A DNA stretch of 64,000 nucleotides, taken from Vibrio lentus. GTDB lineage: Bacteria; Pseudomonadota; Gammaproteobacteria; Enterobacterales; Vibrionaceae. Positions 10,994 through 20,112 of the stretch are shown piece by piece. The notes under the pieces were generated by a model. The model had not been told where the DNA came from, did no database searches, and saw only the letters and a list, made by a program, of their open reading frames with translations. The position numbers were made by a program, and so were the translations under genes. Location: positions 1,550,001 to 1,614,000 of the forward strand of contig NZ_JAUFQE010000002.1 in the NCBI RefSeq assembly GCF_030409755.1. Reading direction: 5' to 3'. Numbering within the stretch: position 1 is the stretch's first letter; each line of letters begins with the position of its first letter.

Positions 10994-11658
10994 ATATCCC
11001 CCGTTGTCACAAAGCACTATTCTCTAGAGCTGCGAAAATTATTTGTAATAGCAATTTCAGGTTTTAATTAAACACATATTTAGCTCTCATCAATGGCAAT
11101 CCATTGTTATGCCCAATCGGCTTGAAAAGAGAGAAGTATTTCACCTGTTTTTTTATAGTTTACTTACCCTTAAGCCTAGTCTTCCCCATAAAAAATGCCA
11201 TGTCTGTGCGACGAGACGTCTTTTCACAAATCTAGGTATTGTGGCTGGGATTTGAAAACCTGAGTTAAAAGTTAGTAGGATGCTGATTTATATGCAAATA
11301 AACGCACAATGTGATTGCACCTCTTCGTTTTATAAATATATACAGTAATAAGGTTGATAAATCATTAGCGAATATGGGGTATTAATAGAGGTGAGATATG
11401 CGTTAACAGCAAAGCAGAGGTAAGTCCCACATTTGAGACAGCAACCAGAGTAAAGATGATGTATTTCTATCCAGAATCAATTAAACGACTTGCATAAGCC
11501 ACACCTGATAGCGCATTAATTCATAACAGGGAGAAGCTGCTCATTTCCAACAATGAGTTACTCTATTTGTCCACCACCAAAAATAAAAAAGCCCACTAAG
11601 TTGAACCTTAGTGGGCTTTAAAATCAGTATGTAGCGTTACACTGTTAACAATCAAACA
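10994..11658. other. Intergenic region upstream of the adhesin gene
   Basis: This 665-bp AT-rich stretch lies between the adhesin start and the end of speB. It must carry the adhesin promoter and 5' leader, but I could not pick out a confident -35/-10 pair or regulator site. No reading frame in it looks like a gene. The only clear element is the speB terminator at its right end. Confidence 0.5.
11588..11619 (-). terminator. Terminator of the speA-speB operon
   Basis: A 13-bp stem (AAAGCCCACTAAG and its complement) with a 6-nt loop is followed on the minus strand by a T-rich run, 40 bp after the speB stop. Its near symmetry means it could also act on the plus strand. Confidence 0.85.
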
Positions 11659-12588
11659 CTATGATTTAGCGAGGCGATTCGCCGTCCAAACATAAAGCAG
11701 TTCAAGTGCGATAGTAGCTCCAGCTAGAGCCGTAATTTCGCTTTGGTCATACGCTGGAGAGACTTCTACCACATCCATACCAACCATGTTGATACCTTGT
11801 AGGCCACGGATGATTTTCAGAACTTTATCTGAGTTCAAACCACCACACACAGGCGTACCAGTACCCGGTGCAAACGCAGGGTCTAGACAGTCAATATCAA
11901 ACGTTACATAAACAGGTTTGTCACCAACAATACCTTTTACTTGAGCAATGATCTCATCCACGCTCATGTCATTCGCTTGCATCGCATTGATGACATTAAA
12001 GCCGTGACCTTCCTGCTTATACTCTGTACGAATACCAATTTGCACAGAATGCTCAGGCGATATTAAACCCTCATTTGGCGCATGGTAGAACATAGTGCCG
12101 TGATCGTAACGGCTGCCTTGACTGTAAGTATCAGTGTGCGCGTCAAAATGAATCAGAGCCATTTCACCGTACTTCTTACCGTATGCTCTTAGCAAAGGCA
12201 ATGTAATGAAGTGGTCGCCACCTAAACCTAACAATGTTTTACCGCTTTTTAGAATCGCATCAGCGGCTGCTTCTAAACGCTGAGTTAAATCTTCAGCATC
12301 ACCGCAATCAAACACAAGATCGCCAGCATCAATCACCGAGGTATGTTCAAATACATTGAAGTCCCAAGGAAACTTTTTGCCTTCCCACGCCAAGTTTACC
12401 GACGCACGACGAATCGCATCAGGCCCCATACGAGCGCCCGGACGACCCGACGTCGCCATATCTAACGGAGCGCCCAACACAACCACATCAGCATCGTTAT
12501 CAATTGGGTTTTGTACCAATGGACGACGCATAAAAGTCATCGCGTTGGAGTACAGCGAGTAATCTGGTTTGGTAAATAGATCGTTCAT
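11659..12588 (-). CDS. speB: Agmatinase
   Basis: Hydrolyses agmatine to putrescine and urea in the cytoplasm. The 309-residue protein is a full-length ureohydrolase. The manganese ligands are visible: G-G-D-H (H126), F-D-A-H-T-D (D149, H151, D153) and D-I-D-C-L-D-P (D231, D233). The start ATG shares one base with the speA stop codon (TAATG), so translation is probably coupled. With speA it makes a complete two-step arginine-to-putrescine route. Putrescine-derived polyamines influence biofilm formation in vibrios, but nothing in the sequence links this operon to the adjacent adhesin. Confidence 0.96.
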   Translation of the reverse strand: MNDLFTKPDYSLYSNAMTFMRRPLVQNPIDNDADVVVLGAPLDMATSGRPGARMGPDAIRRASVNLAWEGKKFPWDFNVFEHTSVIDAGDLVFDCGDAEDLTQRLEAAADAILKSGKTLLGLGGDHFITLPLLRAYGKKYGEMALIHFDAHTDTYSQGSRYDHGTMFYHAPNEGLISPEHSVQIGIRTEYKQEGHGFNVINAMQANDMSVDEIIAQVKGIVGDKPVYVTFDIDCLDPAFAPGTGTPVCGGLNSDKVLKIIRGLQGINMVGMDVVEVSPAYDQSEITALAGATIALELLYVWTANRLAKS

Positions 12589-14510
12589 TAAAAATCCTCA
12601 AGATAGGTGTAACCCATCAAGCCTTGCTCTAACTCTTCAAGTACGCTTTGCTGCTCTTGTGCTGGTACTTTCGCCGTGACCAAATCTTTGTAGTTCTGGC
12701 GGATCAGATCTGTATCAATGTGAACATAACGCATCATGTCTTCAACCGTATCGCCTTCGTTGATGTAGTCGATATTAGCTTGACCACTTTCATCAACATT
12801 CACCACGACACTGTGAGTATCACCAAATAGGTTATGCATATCACCCAAGATCTCTTGGTATGCGCCTACTAAGAAAAAGCCCATTAGGTATGGTTCATCT
12901 GGGTTCCATGCAGGAACTGGCAGCGTTGTTTCAATACCTTGGCCATCAACATACTGGTCAATCGTACCGTCAGAATCACATGTGATATCTAGTACTACAG
13001 CGCGTCGCTCGTCCGCATTATCCAAACCACTTAGAGGCAATACAGGGAATACCTGATCGATACCCCACGCGTCTGGTAACGATTGGAACAGCGAGAAATT
13101 CACGAAGAACTTGTCGGCTAAACGCTCGCTCAACTCATCCAAAATAGGACGGTGGTAACGGTTCTTAGTACTCATACGAGAGCTAAGTTCGTAGTTAATA
13201 CGCAAAGACATCTGCTCTGCCCAAGCACGGTGCTGAAGATTCAGCATACCTGTGGCAAATTGGTTGTGCGCTTCTGCGATATCACTCTGCGTGTCGTTGT
13301 AGATCTCGATCAACGCTCGGTCATCATTACCCGCATCTAGCTCTAAGAAGTTCTTCCACATGTTGTTTAGCAACATTGGTGCATCAGCTTCAGGCGCAGC
13401 CATATCTTCCGGAGAATAGCTTTCTGTACCGATCACGTTAGTAACAAGCACAGCGTGATGCGCAGTCAACGAACGGCCAGATTCAGAAATGATCACAGGT
13501 TGTGGCTGATTGTAGAGCTTACAGATATCCCCTACTGTCATTACGATGTTTCGAGCGTACTCAAGCAAGCCGTAGTTCATTGAGTTTGAAGACTGGCTAC
13601 GTGTACCGTCGTAATCAACCGCCAAACCACCACCAACATCTAAGTACTTCAATTGAGCACCGATATCGCGCAGTTCACAGTAGAAACGAGCCGCTTCGCT
13701 CACACCATTTCGTACATCACGAATATTGGCCATTTGTGAACCAAGATGGAAGTGTACTAGCTCTAGAACATCAAGCTGATCTTCTGCTTTCAAGCGTTCA
13801 ATAACGGTCAGCACTTGTGATGCAGACAAGCCGAACTTCGACTTCTCACCACCACTTGCTTGCCATTTACCTGCGCCTTGAGATGCAAGACGAATACGCA
13901 AACCTAAACGAGGTTTCACGCCAAGCGCTTTCGCTTCAGAAAGAACAAGATCAAGCTCTGATAGCTTCTCTAGAACGATAAAAACTTTATGACCTAGCTT
14001 TTCACCAATCAGCGCAAGACGGATGTATTCTCTGTCTTTGTAACCGTTACACACGATCACTGAGCTTGCTTTTTGAGCCAGTGCCAATACCGCTAATAGT
14101 TCAGGCTTGCTGCCCGCCTCTAGTCCTAGCTGCTTTTGCTCTAATTGAGCTTGGCTCGCTAAAATCTCATCAACCACTTCTTTTTGTTGGTTAACTTTAA
14201 TCGGATAAACAAGTAGGTAACGATTGTCGTACTGATATTCGTCGATCGCTTGGTTGAATGCGTTACAGATATTGTGCACACGTTGATGCACTATTTGAGG
14301 AAAACGCACAAGAGCAGGCAAACCAATATTTCGCTGCTCTAACTGTTTTACGATCTGACTAAGAGGAACTTGATGATCGGTTTCGCTCGGTGAAACATAC
14401 ACCTCGCCATTATCATCAATTCCATAAAAACCTTGGCTCCAGTGCTTTACATTATACTCAGCACGGATGCGTTCCAAATTAACCGAATTTTCCAATTCTA
14501 GAGACCTCAC
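12588..14510 (-). CDS. speA: Biosynthetic arginine decarboxylase
   Basis: PLP-dependent decarboxylation of arginine to agmatine, first step of putrescine synthesis. The 640-residue length fits the fold III biosynthetic SpeA family (E. coli about 658). The PLP lysine lies in V-Y-P-I-K-V-N-Q (K105), and long conserved blocks (G-L-E-A-G-S-K, H-F-H-L-G-S-Q, C-D-S-D-G near residue 500) are present. The start is uncertain: the GTG at 14510 has no clear ribosome site, whereas a TTG five codons downstream (14495) has GAGG about 9 nt upstream. First gene of speA-speB; divergent from the methyltransferase gene at 14920. Confidence 0.95.
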   Translation of the reverse strand: MRSLELENSVNLERIRAEYNVKHWSQGFYGIDDNGEVYVSPSETDHQVPLSQIVKQLEQRNIGLPALVRFPQIVHQRVHNICNAFNQAIDEYQYDNRYLLVYPIKVNQQKEVVDEILASQAQLEQKQLGLEAGSKPELLAVLALAQKASSVIVCNGYKDREYIRLALIGEKLGHKVFIVLEKLSELDLVLSEAKALGVKPRLGLRIRLASQGAGKWQASGGEKSKFGLSASQVLTVIERLKAEDQLDVLELVHFHLGSQMANIRDVRNGVSEAARFYCELRDIGAQLKYLDVGGGLAVDYDGTRSQSSNSMNYGLLEYARNIVMTVGDICKLYNQPQPVIISESGRSLTAHHAVLVTNVIGTESYSPEDMAAPEADAPMLLNNMWKNFLELDAGNDDRALIEIYNDTQSDIAEAHNQFATGMLNLQHRAWAEQMSLRINYELSSRMSTKNRYHRPILDELSERLADKFFVNFSLFQSLPDAWGIDQVFPVLPLSGLDNADERRAVVLDITCDSDGTIDQYVDGQGIETTLPVPAWNPDEPYLMGFFLVGAYQEILGDMHNLFGDTHSVVVNVDESGQANIDYINEGDTVEDMMRYVHIDTDLIRQNYKDLVTAKVPAQEQQSVLEELEQGLMGYTYLEDF

Positions 14511-14919
14511 ACTATAGGGCCATCGACAGAAGATACCTCATTGGAATAGCGAGGTATAACCCAACAAAAAACGTTCAAAAACGATTTGTTGGCTGCATTA
14601 ACCGATATTATTAAGAGTGAGTCCAACCATTGATATTTGTGGTTACGATTACGTTTCTTTATCGTCGAACCGACTTAAAGTGACAGGTAAGGTATTACAA
14701 GGTTTTAGGCCAAAAAACAGGCTGAAGCGCATTAGATTTAAAGCACTTTCTAACAAAAAATCAGGTGAATAAAATACCAAAGACACATAAAATTCTTGGC
14801 TAATCTGGTCAAGTTAAGTCAGGGTTGTGACAAATATAACCACTTATCTACCAGAACTGTCGCTATCATCCCGATACCTTGTATCCTGTTATCCCATGCC
14901 TATTGATGAGTGCTAAATC
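14511..14919. other. Divergent promoter region, speA / methyltransferase
   Basis: This 409-bp region separates divergently transcribed genes and should carry promoters for both. I saw no gene, strong hairpin or recognisable operator in it. Confidence 0.4.
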
Positions 14920-15624
14920 ATGTCCGAAATGTACACCACCTACGCAAAGCAATACGACTCTGCTGCTCGCGATAATATTTATAATGCCCTATTAGAACGC
15001 CCATCAACCATAGCCTTACTAGACGATGTAAAAGACATGGATATTGTCGACCTAGGTTGTGGATCTGGTATTTACGCACAATGGTTTATTGACCAAGGCG
15101 CGAATAAAGTGACGTGCACCGATCTCTCTCAGGATATGGTCGACTTGGTGAACGGAAAACAAATCAAAAATGTTTCAGCTTACGCTCAAGATGCAGCCCT
15201 TGGCCTACCGAATGAACAAGACAACAGTGCCGATGTCATCGTGTGTCCGCTAGTCTTGCACTACATTGAAGATCTAATACCCGTCTTTGATGATATTCAT
15301 CGAGTCCTTAAGCCCGGTGGTTACATCGTCTTTTCAACACACCACCCTTTTGCTGACTTTGAATGTACGATTTCTGGTAATTACTACGAGCGTGAATTCA
15401 TTCAAGAAGAGTGGAACACGGTAGGTACCCCCGTTCAAGTGAGCTTCTACCGCCGTTCTTTAACCGAACTTTGCCAAGCGGTGACTCAATCAGGCTTGCT
15501 GATTTCAAACATCACGGAAGGCACTATCGATGAGAAAGCTAAAGAAATTTCTCAAGCGACATACGAGCGACTGTCAAAAAACGTTAACTTTATCTTTATC
15601 CGTTGTGAGAAAGCCCCTGCGTAG
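14920..15624 (+). CDS. Class I SAM-dependent methyltransferase, substrate unknown
   Basis: 234 residues with a Methyltransf_11-type Rossmann fold. Motif I is V-D-L-G-C-G-S-G at residues 43-50, the acidic end of strand 2 is C-T-D-L-S, and motif IV-like A-D-V-I-V-C-P lies before an R-V-L-K-P-G-G-Y motif. There is no added domain that would point to a substrate; small-molecule methyltransferases of the UbiE/biotin-BioC class are similar in layout. Stands alone, divergent from speA, with an octanucleotide array just after its stop. Confidence 0.85.
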   Translation: MSEMYTTYAKQYDSAARDNIYNALLERPSTIALLDDVKDMDIVDLGCGSGIYAQWFIDQGANKVTCTDLSQDMVDLVNGKQIKNVSAYAQDAALGLPNEQDNSADVIVCPLVLHYIEDLIPVFDDIHRVLKPGGYIVFSTHHPFADFECTISGNYYEREFIQEEWNTVGTPVQVSFYRRSLTELCQAVTQSGLLISNITEGTIDEKAKEISQATYERLSKNVNFIFIRCEKAPA

Positions 15625-15671
15625 TCATTAAACGCTTATCTTGGTGCCTTTGATTCCGTTAAAGGCACTCG

Positions 15672-15738
15672 TTATCTTCTTATCTTCTTATCTTCTTATC
15701 TTCTTATCTTCTTATCTTCTTATCTTCTTATCTTCTTA
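15672..15738 (+). repeat. Octanucleotide microsatellite (TTATCTTC)8.4
   Basis: Eight perfect copies and a partial copy of TTATCTTC lie 48 bp after the methyltransferase stop. The same unit forms a second array at 45122-45210. The open frame that crosses it (hydrophobic L-S-S-Y-L-L-I-F repeats) is an artefact of the repeat. Confidence 0.97.
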
Positions 15739-15870
15739 CGATAGCTATTATCACCCAACGTCTAAGCCACTTTTCCTCAATTCCCCTTCGAACAAACAAC
15801 GTGCAACTGAACAAAAAATAAACTTTTCTCGCACATATCTTGTATTCGGTTCAATCTTCTTGTAATTTTA

Positions 15871-15890
15871 ACCGACCAACCAATCGGTCA
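15871..15890. promoter_or_regulatory. Probable operator of the TetR regulator encoded at 17346
   Basis: An imperfect palindrome, ACCGACCaaccaATCGGTCA, about 23 bp upstream of the aldehyde dehydrogenase ATG. GACC-N8-GGTC symmetry is typical of TetR-family operators. The regulator gene is the last gene of the same transcript, so negative autoregulation of both genes is likely. Confidence 0.65.
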
Positions 15891-15912
15891 GCTTTCGAAT
15901 TTAGGGGATACT

Positions 15913-17349
15913 ATGAGCCATAATCTAGACCTTGAACCAACCACGTCGAACATCAACGACATGGATCAAATATTCAACCGACAAAAAGATCACTACCGCA
16001 GTAATGTTAATCCGGCGCTTGAGCAGAGAAGAAAAAACCTCTCGGAATTAAAAGCGTTGCTAATGCGCAACCAAGGGCAATTGATTGATGCGGTGTCTGA
16101 AGATTATGGCCACCGAGCAAAACACGACAGCTTGATTGCTGATATCACACCTTCTCTTCACCAGATCAATTACAGCCTGAAGAACCTTAAGAAATGGTTG
16201 AAGCCATCTCGCAGAAAAGCAGGCTTAATGCTGACACCCGCGAAGATCACCGTTCATTATCAGCCAGTGGGTGTTGTCGGTATCATTGTTCCTTGGAACT
16301 TCCCGGTGATGCTCTCTTTAGGGCCCCTCATCACTGCGTTGGCGGCAGGTAATACTGCAATGCTCAAGATGTCGGAGTTCACTCCTGCGACAAACCGAGT
16401 TTTGAAAGCCATGTTGGCTGAAGGATTTAACGAAGATCAGGTTGCGATTATCGAAGGTGAAGCTGACGTTTCCGCGAAATTTAGCCAACTCCCGTTTGAT
16501 CATATTCTATTCACAGGGTCGACCTCTGTGGGTAAGCACGTAATGAGAGCAGCAGCCAACAACTTAACGCCAGTAACTTTGGAATTGGGTGGCAAGTCTC
16601 CAACGATTATTGCTCCGGACTTTGATGTCGCTGACGCCGTTGAACGCATCCTGTTTGCAAAAAGCTTAAACGCTGGTCAGATTTGTGTGGCGCCCGATTA
16701 CATCTTATTGCCACGAGAAAAAGCCGACGCGTTCATCGCAGCTTATAAGCAGTACTTCAAAAAACTATATAAAGCAGGCATTGAAAGCAAAGACTTAACC
16801 TCAGTGATCGATATGCGCCAATACAATCGTTTGAAGGGTGTGATTGCAGATGCTCAGTCTAAAGGTGCGGTTATTCACACTGTCACCGAGCAAGCACAAG
16901 ATGATGTGAACCACAGAATGACGCCACACCTTCTAACCAAAGTGAACGACGACATGGTCGCAATGCAAGAAGAGTTGTTTGGCCCTATTCTGCCTATCGT
17001 GCCTTATGACACTATTGAAGAAGCAATCAACTACATCACAGTAAGAGAACGTCCACTTGCTCTGTATCTGATGAGTCATGATAAGCAGACTCAAGACCAG
17101 TTCTTATCGAATACGCATTCTGGCGGTGTTTGTATTAACGACTCTCTAGTGCATGTAGCAGCAGAAGACGCGCCGTTCGGTGGCATTGGCCCTTCAGGCA
17201 TGGGACACTACCACGGCATTGAAGGCTTTAAGACCTTTAGCCATGCCAAAACAGTTCTAAGTAGAGGAAAAATTAACTTCACCAAGTTAATGCACCCTCC
17301 TTACAACAATCCAATTAAAAAGATTCTGTTCAAAGTACTAAATAGATGA
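15913..17349 (+). CDS. Aldehyde dehydrogenase, coniferyl-aldehyde dehydrogenase (CalB) type
   Basis: NAD(P)-dependent oxidation of an aldehyde to an acid. 478 residues, the short ALDH class without the long N-terminal extension. Visible motifs: P-W-N-F (127-130), F-T-G-S at 200-203 for nucleotide binding, catalytic Glu in E-L-G-G-K-S (E224) and catalytic Cys in G-Q-I-C-V-A-P-D-Y (C258). The C-V-A-P-D-Y context is characteristic of the coniferyl aldehyde/fatty aldehyde dehydrogenase branch. The true substrate may be a medium- or long-chain or aromatic aldehyde. The stop overlaps the start of the TetR gene (ATGA). Confidence 0.9.
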   Translation: MSHNLDLEPTTSNINDMDQIFNRQKDHYRSNVNPALEQRRKNLSELKALLMRNQGQLIDAVSEDYGHRAKHDSLIADITPSLHQINYSLKNLKKWLKPSRRKAGLMLTPAKITVHYQPVGVVGIIVPWNFPVMLSLGPLITALAAGNTAMLKMSEFTPATNRVLKAMLAEGFNEDQVAIIEGEADVSAKFSQLPFDHILFTGSTSVGKHVMRAAANNLTPVTLELGGKSPTIIAPDFDVADAVERILFAKSLNAGQICVAPDYILLPREKADAFIAAYKQYFKKLYKAGIESKDLTSVIDMRQYNRLKGVIADAQSKGAVIHTVTEQAQDDVNHRMTPHLLTKVNDDMVAMQEELFGPILPIVPYDTIEEAINYITVRERPLALYLMSHDKQTQDQFLSNTHSGGVCINDSLVHVAAEDAPFGGIGPSGMGHYHGIEGFKTFSHAKTVLSRGKINFTKLMHPPYNNPIKKILFKVLNR

Positions 17350-17924
17350 TTACGAAAAGGCAAAAAATCCTAGATGCTGCACTCCTGCTCTTCTCTCAGC
17401 AAGGGCTCGAGGGCACATCTACAGGACAAATAGCGAAAACAGCAGGCGTAGCAAAGGCGACACTGTTTCATCACTTTGAGAACAAATCTCTACTGATTGA
17501 TGAACTGTTTCGTGAACTGAAAATAGAGCTATTTTCTACCCTTGACCAGCACACAGAAATCGCTGAACAAGATCGCTACCAAGCCTTTAAGTTCATGTGG
17601 ATCACAGGGCTTGAATGGGCGTTAGAAAATCCAGTTGCGATGAAGTTTTTCACCAATGTTCATTTCGACCCGACGACTCAAACTCGAGAAGTGATTGTTT
17701 CAAAGATGTTCGCATCGTTAGACGAGATCATTTTGAAAGGACAAGAAACTGGTGAGCTGATGGTGTTAGACATCAACCTTGTTAGGCACTTCATCCACAG
17801 CCATTTTTTGATTTGTGCAAACTGGTTGATTGAGCAGAATGAGTTACCACCAGAGCAGTCAGGCAAATACATCAGCGATAGCTTTGACATGTGTTGGCGA
17901 GCTGTCGGCGGACAAAACGTGTAA
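17346..17924 (+). CDS. TetR-family transcriptional regulator
   Basis: 192 residues. The N-terminal helix-turn-helix reads from about residue 8 to 52 (G-T-S-T-G-Q-I-A, G-V-A-K-A-T-L-F-H-H-F, all canonical). The C-terminal ligand domain is not assignable. The ATG overlaps the aldehyde dehydrogenase stop by 4 bp, so the two are cotranscribed. It most likely represses its own operon through the palindrome at 15871-15890 and senses an aldehyde or fatty/aromatic compound; the ligand is inference only. Confidence 0.92.
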   Translation: MITKRQKILDAALLLFSQQGLEGTSTGQIAKTAGVAKATLFHHFENKSLLIDELFRELKIELFSTLDQHTEIAEQDRYQAFKFMWITGLEWALENPVAMKFFTNVHFDPTTQTREVIVSKMFASLDEIILKGQETGELMVLDINLVRHFIHSHFLICANWLIEQNELPPEQSGKYISDSFDMCWRAVGGQNV

Positions 17925-17965
17925 TTTCCAAATTCTTTGAAGCTCTTGCTTTCAAAGAACACTCT

Positions 17966-18007
17966 AAAGCGCCTCATGGTTATATCTATATAGGCATGAG
18001 GCGCTTT
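17966..18007 (+). terminator. Terminator after the aldehyde dehydrogenase-TetR operon
   Basis: A 13-bp inverted repeat, AAAGCGCCTCATG with its complement, loop of 16 nt, ending in CTTTAATT. The left-arm sequence AAAGCGCCTCA recurs at 18367-18377, inside the leader of the following ABC-F gene. Confidence 0.8.
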
Positions 18008-18168
18008 AATTATTTGGATACATTTTAATCACATCACCATATTGACTTTAAGCACCCTCTTTCAGTAACATCCCACCATCATTTCAAAAGAGAATAACGC
18101 CATAATGAAGTACTAACATCCTGACATCCGATTTATTTTTATAAAAATCATTTGGACACTCGGGGTTA

Positions 18169-18318
18169 GTGGGCGTTACTTCGTCATCTATTTTCGCGAC
18201 AAATCAAGTTCTTAAAGATCCGTATTTTGACAACATGTATCTTGCAGAACTGTACCTCAAAGACAGAAATTATCTCAGCGCAGCTTTTCTATCTTTGATT
18301 GGTCATCTACCTAAGTAA
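18169..18318 (+). pseudogene. Short coding-like remnant or leader ORF upstream of the ABC-F gene
   Basis: The frame reads about 49 residues from a GTG, or 27 residues from the ATG at 18235, and ends at TAA 18318. The protein has a natural composition with a D-P-Y-F-D-N-M-Y-L-A-E-L-Y segment and ends in G-H-L-P-K. I do not recognise it. No good ribosome site is seen at either start. It may be the tail of a decayed gene, or a short leader peptide for the ABC-F gene that begins 95 bp later. Low certainty. Confidence 0.35.
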
Positions 18319-18338
18319 CGTCTTGGCGATCTATTCTT

Positions 18339-18404
18339 AGACTCCTATGTGGGAGTCTGTGTAGAAAAGCGCCTCACCCCTTTTACTCGTTTACACGTAA
18401 AGGG
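18339..18404 (+). promoter_or_regulatory. Structured leader of the ABC-F gene: two hairpins, the second covering the ribosome site
   Basis: Hairpin 1 pairs AGACTCC (18339) with GGGAGTCT across 5 nt. Hairpin 2 pairs CCCTTTTAC (18378-18386) with GTAAAGGG (18397-18404), with one bulged T. Its right arm takes in the first G residues of the GGGAGG ribosome site (18402-18407) just before the ATG at 18414. This would reduce translation unless the stem is opened. Antibiotic-resistance ABC-F genes are often controlled by leader attenuation; here that is inference. Confidence 0.45.
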
Positions 18405-18413
18405 AGGTATTTT

Positions 18414-19988
18414 ATGCCTACTATATTAGCCAACAATCTCTCATTCCAACTCGATACTGGTGAGTGGTTATTCAAAGACATCACCTTTAGTTTGAGCAGT
18501 CGCCTGACAGGCTTAGTCGGAAGAAATGGGGCTGGAAAGTCACTACTGCTTTCGTTACTGGTCGGGCAAACACAACCCACATCAGGCAGTGTTTCCAGAC
18601 AAGGCTCGATCGGCTTTTACTCCCAGTTGCCTTCAAAGCTATTGGATAGCACAACCAGCATTGCTGACTTCTTGGGGATCACCGAAAAGTTAGACGCATT
18701 ACACGCCATAGAACAAGGCAGTTGCGAACTTCAGCACTTCAATATCGTTGGCGAGGATTGGGATTTACAAGCGAACACAAAGCAACTTTTAGCCACATTG
18801 AAAATAACCAGCGGGTTGACCACACCGTGCCATACATTGAGTGGTGGGCAACTTGCCCTTTTACAGCTTCATCAGTTATTCGCATTAAACCACGACATAC
18901 TGATTCTCGACGAACCTACAAACCATTTGGATAGCGACGGGCGCAATTGGTTACTGGAACAGTACCAGTTGTTTGAAGGAAAAGTACTTGTCGTCAGTCA
19001 CGATCGAAGCTTGTTGAGACACATGGAAGGGATCTATCATCTCAACAGTTTGGGATTACGTTTCTACAAAGGAAACTACGATGATTACTTCACGCAAATG
19101 TCGAGTCAAAGTGAAGCACTGGACAAGCAGATAACGCATCATCAATCGGAGAAGAAACGACTCGAGCGCCAAGCTCAGACTAACAAGGAAAAAGCACAAC
19201 AACGTGAAGCTCAAGGTAACCGACTCCGAAAATCGGGTAGTCAACCCAAGATATTATTGGATGCAATGAAAGATAAAGCAGGGCGAACCCAAGGTGCATC
19301 GGCAACAAGCCACAAGAACTTAAAGGATCAAAACCAACATAAGCTTCAATCTCTTAAAGAACAGCAAGAGCAACTGAAGCCACAAGCGTTGTACCTACAA
19401 CAAGCGAATCGTTCTAAAAAACACTCACTATTGACCGTTGAAGAGTGTCGCCTGAGCTTTGGTTCTGGTGCTCCTATTAGCTTCTCTCTATCACAAGGGG
19501 AACGATGTTATCTAACTGGGGCTAATGGGTGCGGAAAATCGACACTGTTAAAAGCCATTCATGACCAACACTCGAACTATATTGGATCCATTAAGCGCTT
19601 AGGGGCGACGGTATACTTGGATCAACACTTTGGTCTGTTAGACACCAACGACACCATGTTCGATAGCTTGATGACACACAGCTTTGGATTAACAGAAAGT
19701 GACGCACGAACCTTGTTGGCAGGGATTGGGTTCAGGCGAGACTCTGTATACCGAAAAGTGGCTCATTTAAGTGGTGGTGAAAAAATGAAACTGGCGATGT
19801 TGATCGTTAGCCATAAGCAAGACACCCCGCTTCTATTACTCGATGAACCGGACAACCACTTAGACATCGACTCAAAGCAAATATTGGCGTCCGCTTTGCG
19901 TGAATACCAAGGCGCATTTATCTTGGTGAGTCATGACAGTGACTTTGTTGAGGAGGTCGGCGTCAGCCAAAACCATATCCAGCTTTAG
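18414..19988 (+). CDS. ABC-F family ATPase (ribosome-associated type), subfamily uncertain
   Basis: 524 residues, two ABC domains and no membrane segment, so not a transporter. Domain 1: Walker A G-R-N-G-A-G-K-S (36-43), signature L-S-G-G-Q (142-146), Walker B ending D-E at 166-167. Charged helical linker about 225-345, where ABC-F proteins contact P-site tRNA. Domain 2: Walker A G-A-N-G-C-G-K-S (369-376), L-S-G-G-E (452-456), Walker B with E478, written D-E-P-D-N-H-L-D rather than the usual D-E-P-T. ABC-F proteins rescue or protect ribosomes. It is shorter than Uup (about 635) and EttA (about 555). A resistance-type role is possible but not shown. Confidence 0.88.
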   Translation: MPTILANNLSFQLDTGEWLFKDITFSLSSRLTGLVGRNGAGKSLLLSLLVGQTQPTSGSVSRQGSIGFYSQLPSKLLDSTTSIADFLGITEKLDALHAIEQGSCELQHFNIVGEDWDLQANTKQLLATLKITSGLTTPCHTLSGGQLALLQLHQLFALNHDILILDEPTNHLDSDGRNWLLEQYQLFEGKVLVVSHDRSLLRHMEGIYHLNSLGLRFYKGNYDDYFTQMSSQSEALDKQITHHQSEKKRLERQAQTNKEKAQQREAQGNRLRKSGSQPKILLDAMKDKAGRTQGASATSHKNLKDQNQHKLQSLKEQQEQLKPQALYLQQANRSKKHSLLTVEECRLSFGSGAPISFSLSQGERCYLTGANGCGKSTLLKAIHDQHSNYIGSIKRLGATVYLDQHFGLLDTNDTMFDSLMTHSFGLTESDARTLLAGIGFRRDSVYRKVAHLSGGEKMKLAMLIVSHKQDTPLLLLDEPDNHLDIDSKQILASALREYQGAFILVSHDSDFVEEVGVSQNHIQL

Positions 19989-20027
19989 TCATATCCCTAA
20001 ATCTTGAGTCTTAAACCTCAGCCAGTT

Positions 20028-20058
20028 AGGCGAGCTTCATTACTGATGCTCGCCTTTC
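20028..20058 (+). terminator. Terminator after the ABC-F gene
   Basis: AGGCGAGC pairs with GCTCGCCT across 12 nt, followed by TTTC, 40 bp past the stop. Confidence 0.7.
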
Positions 20059-20112
20059 TCGATTGAGACAAGTAAACTACGCGCCTCGAACATCTATTCA
20101 TAAGGCTAAGGT

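Noticed and set aside
15641..15865. 74-codon frame with repeated L-L-I-F-L-S-S-Y
   Set aside because: It is the translation of the octanucleotide array, and the same motif appears at 45076-45297 for the same reason.
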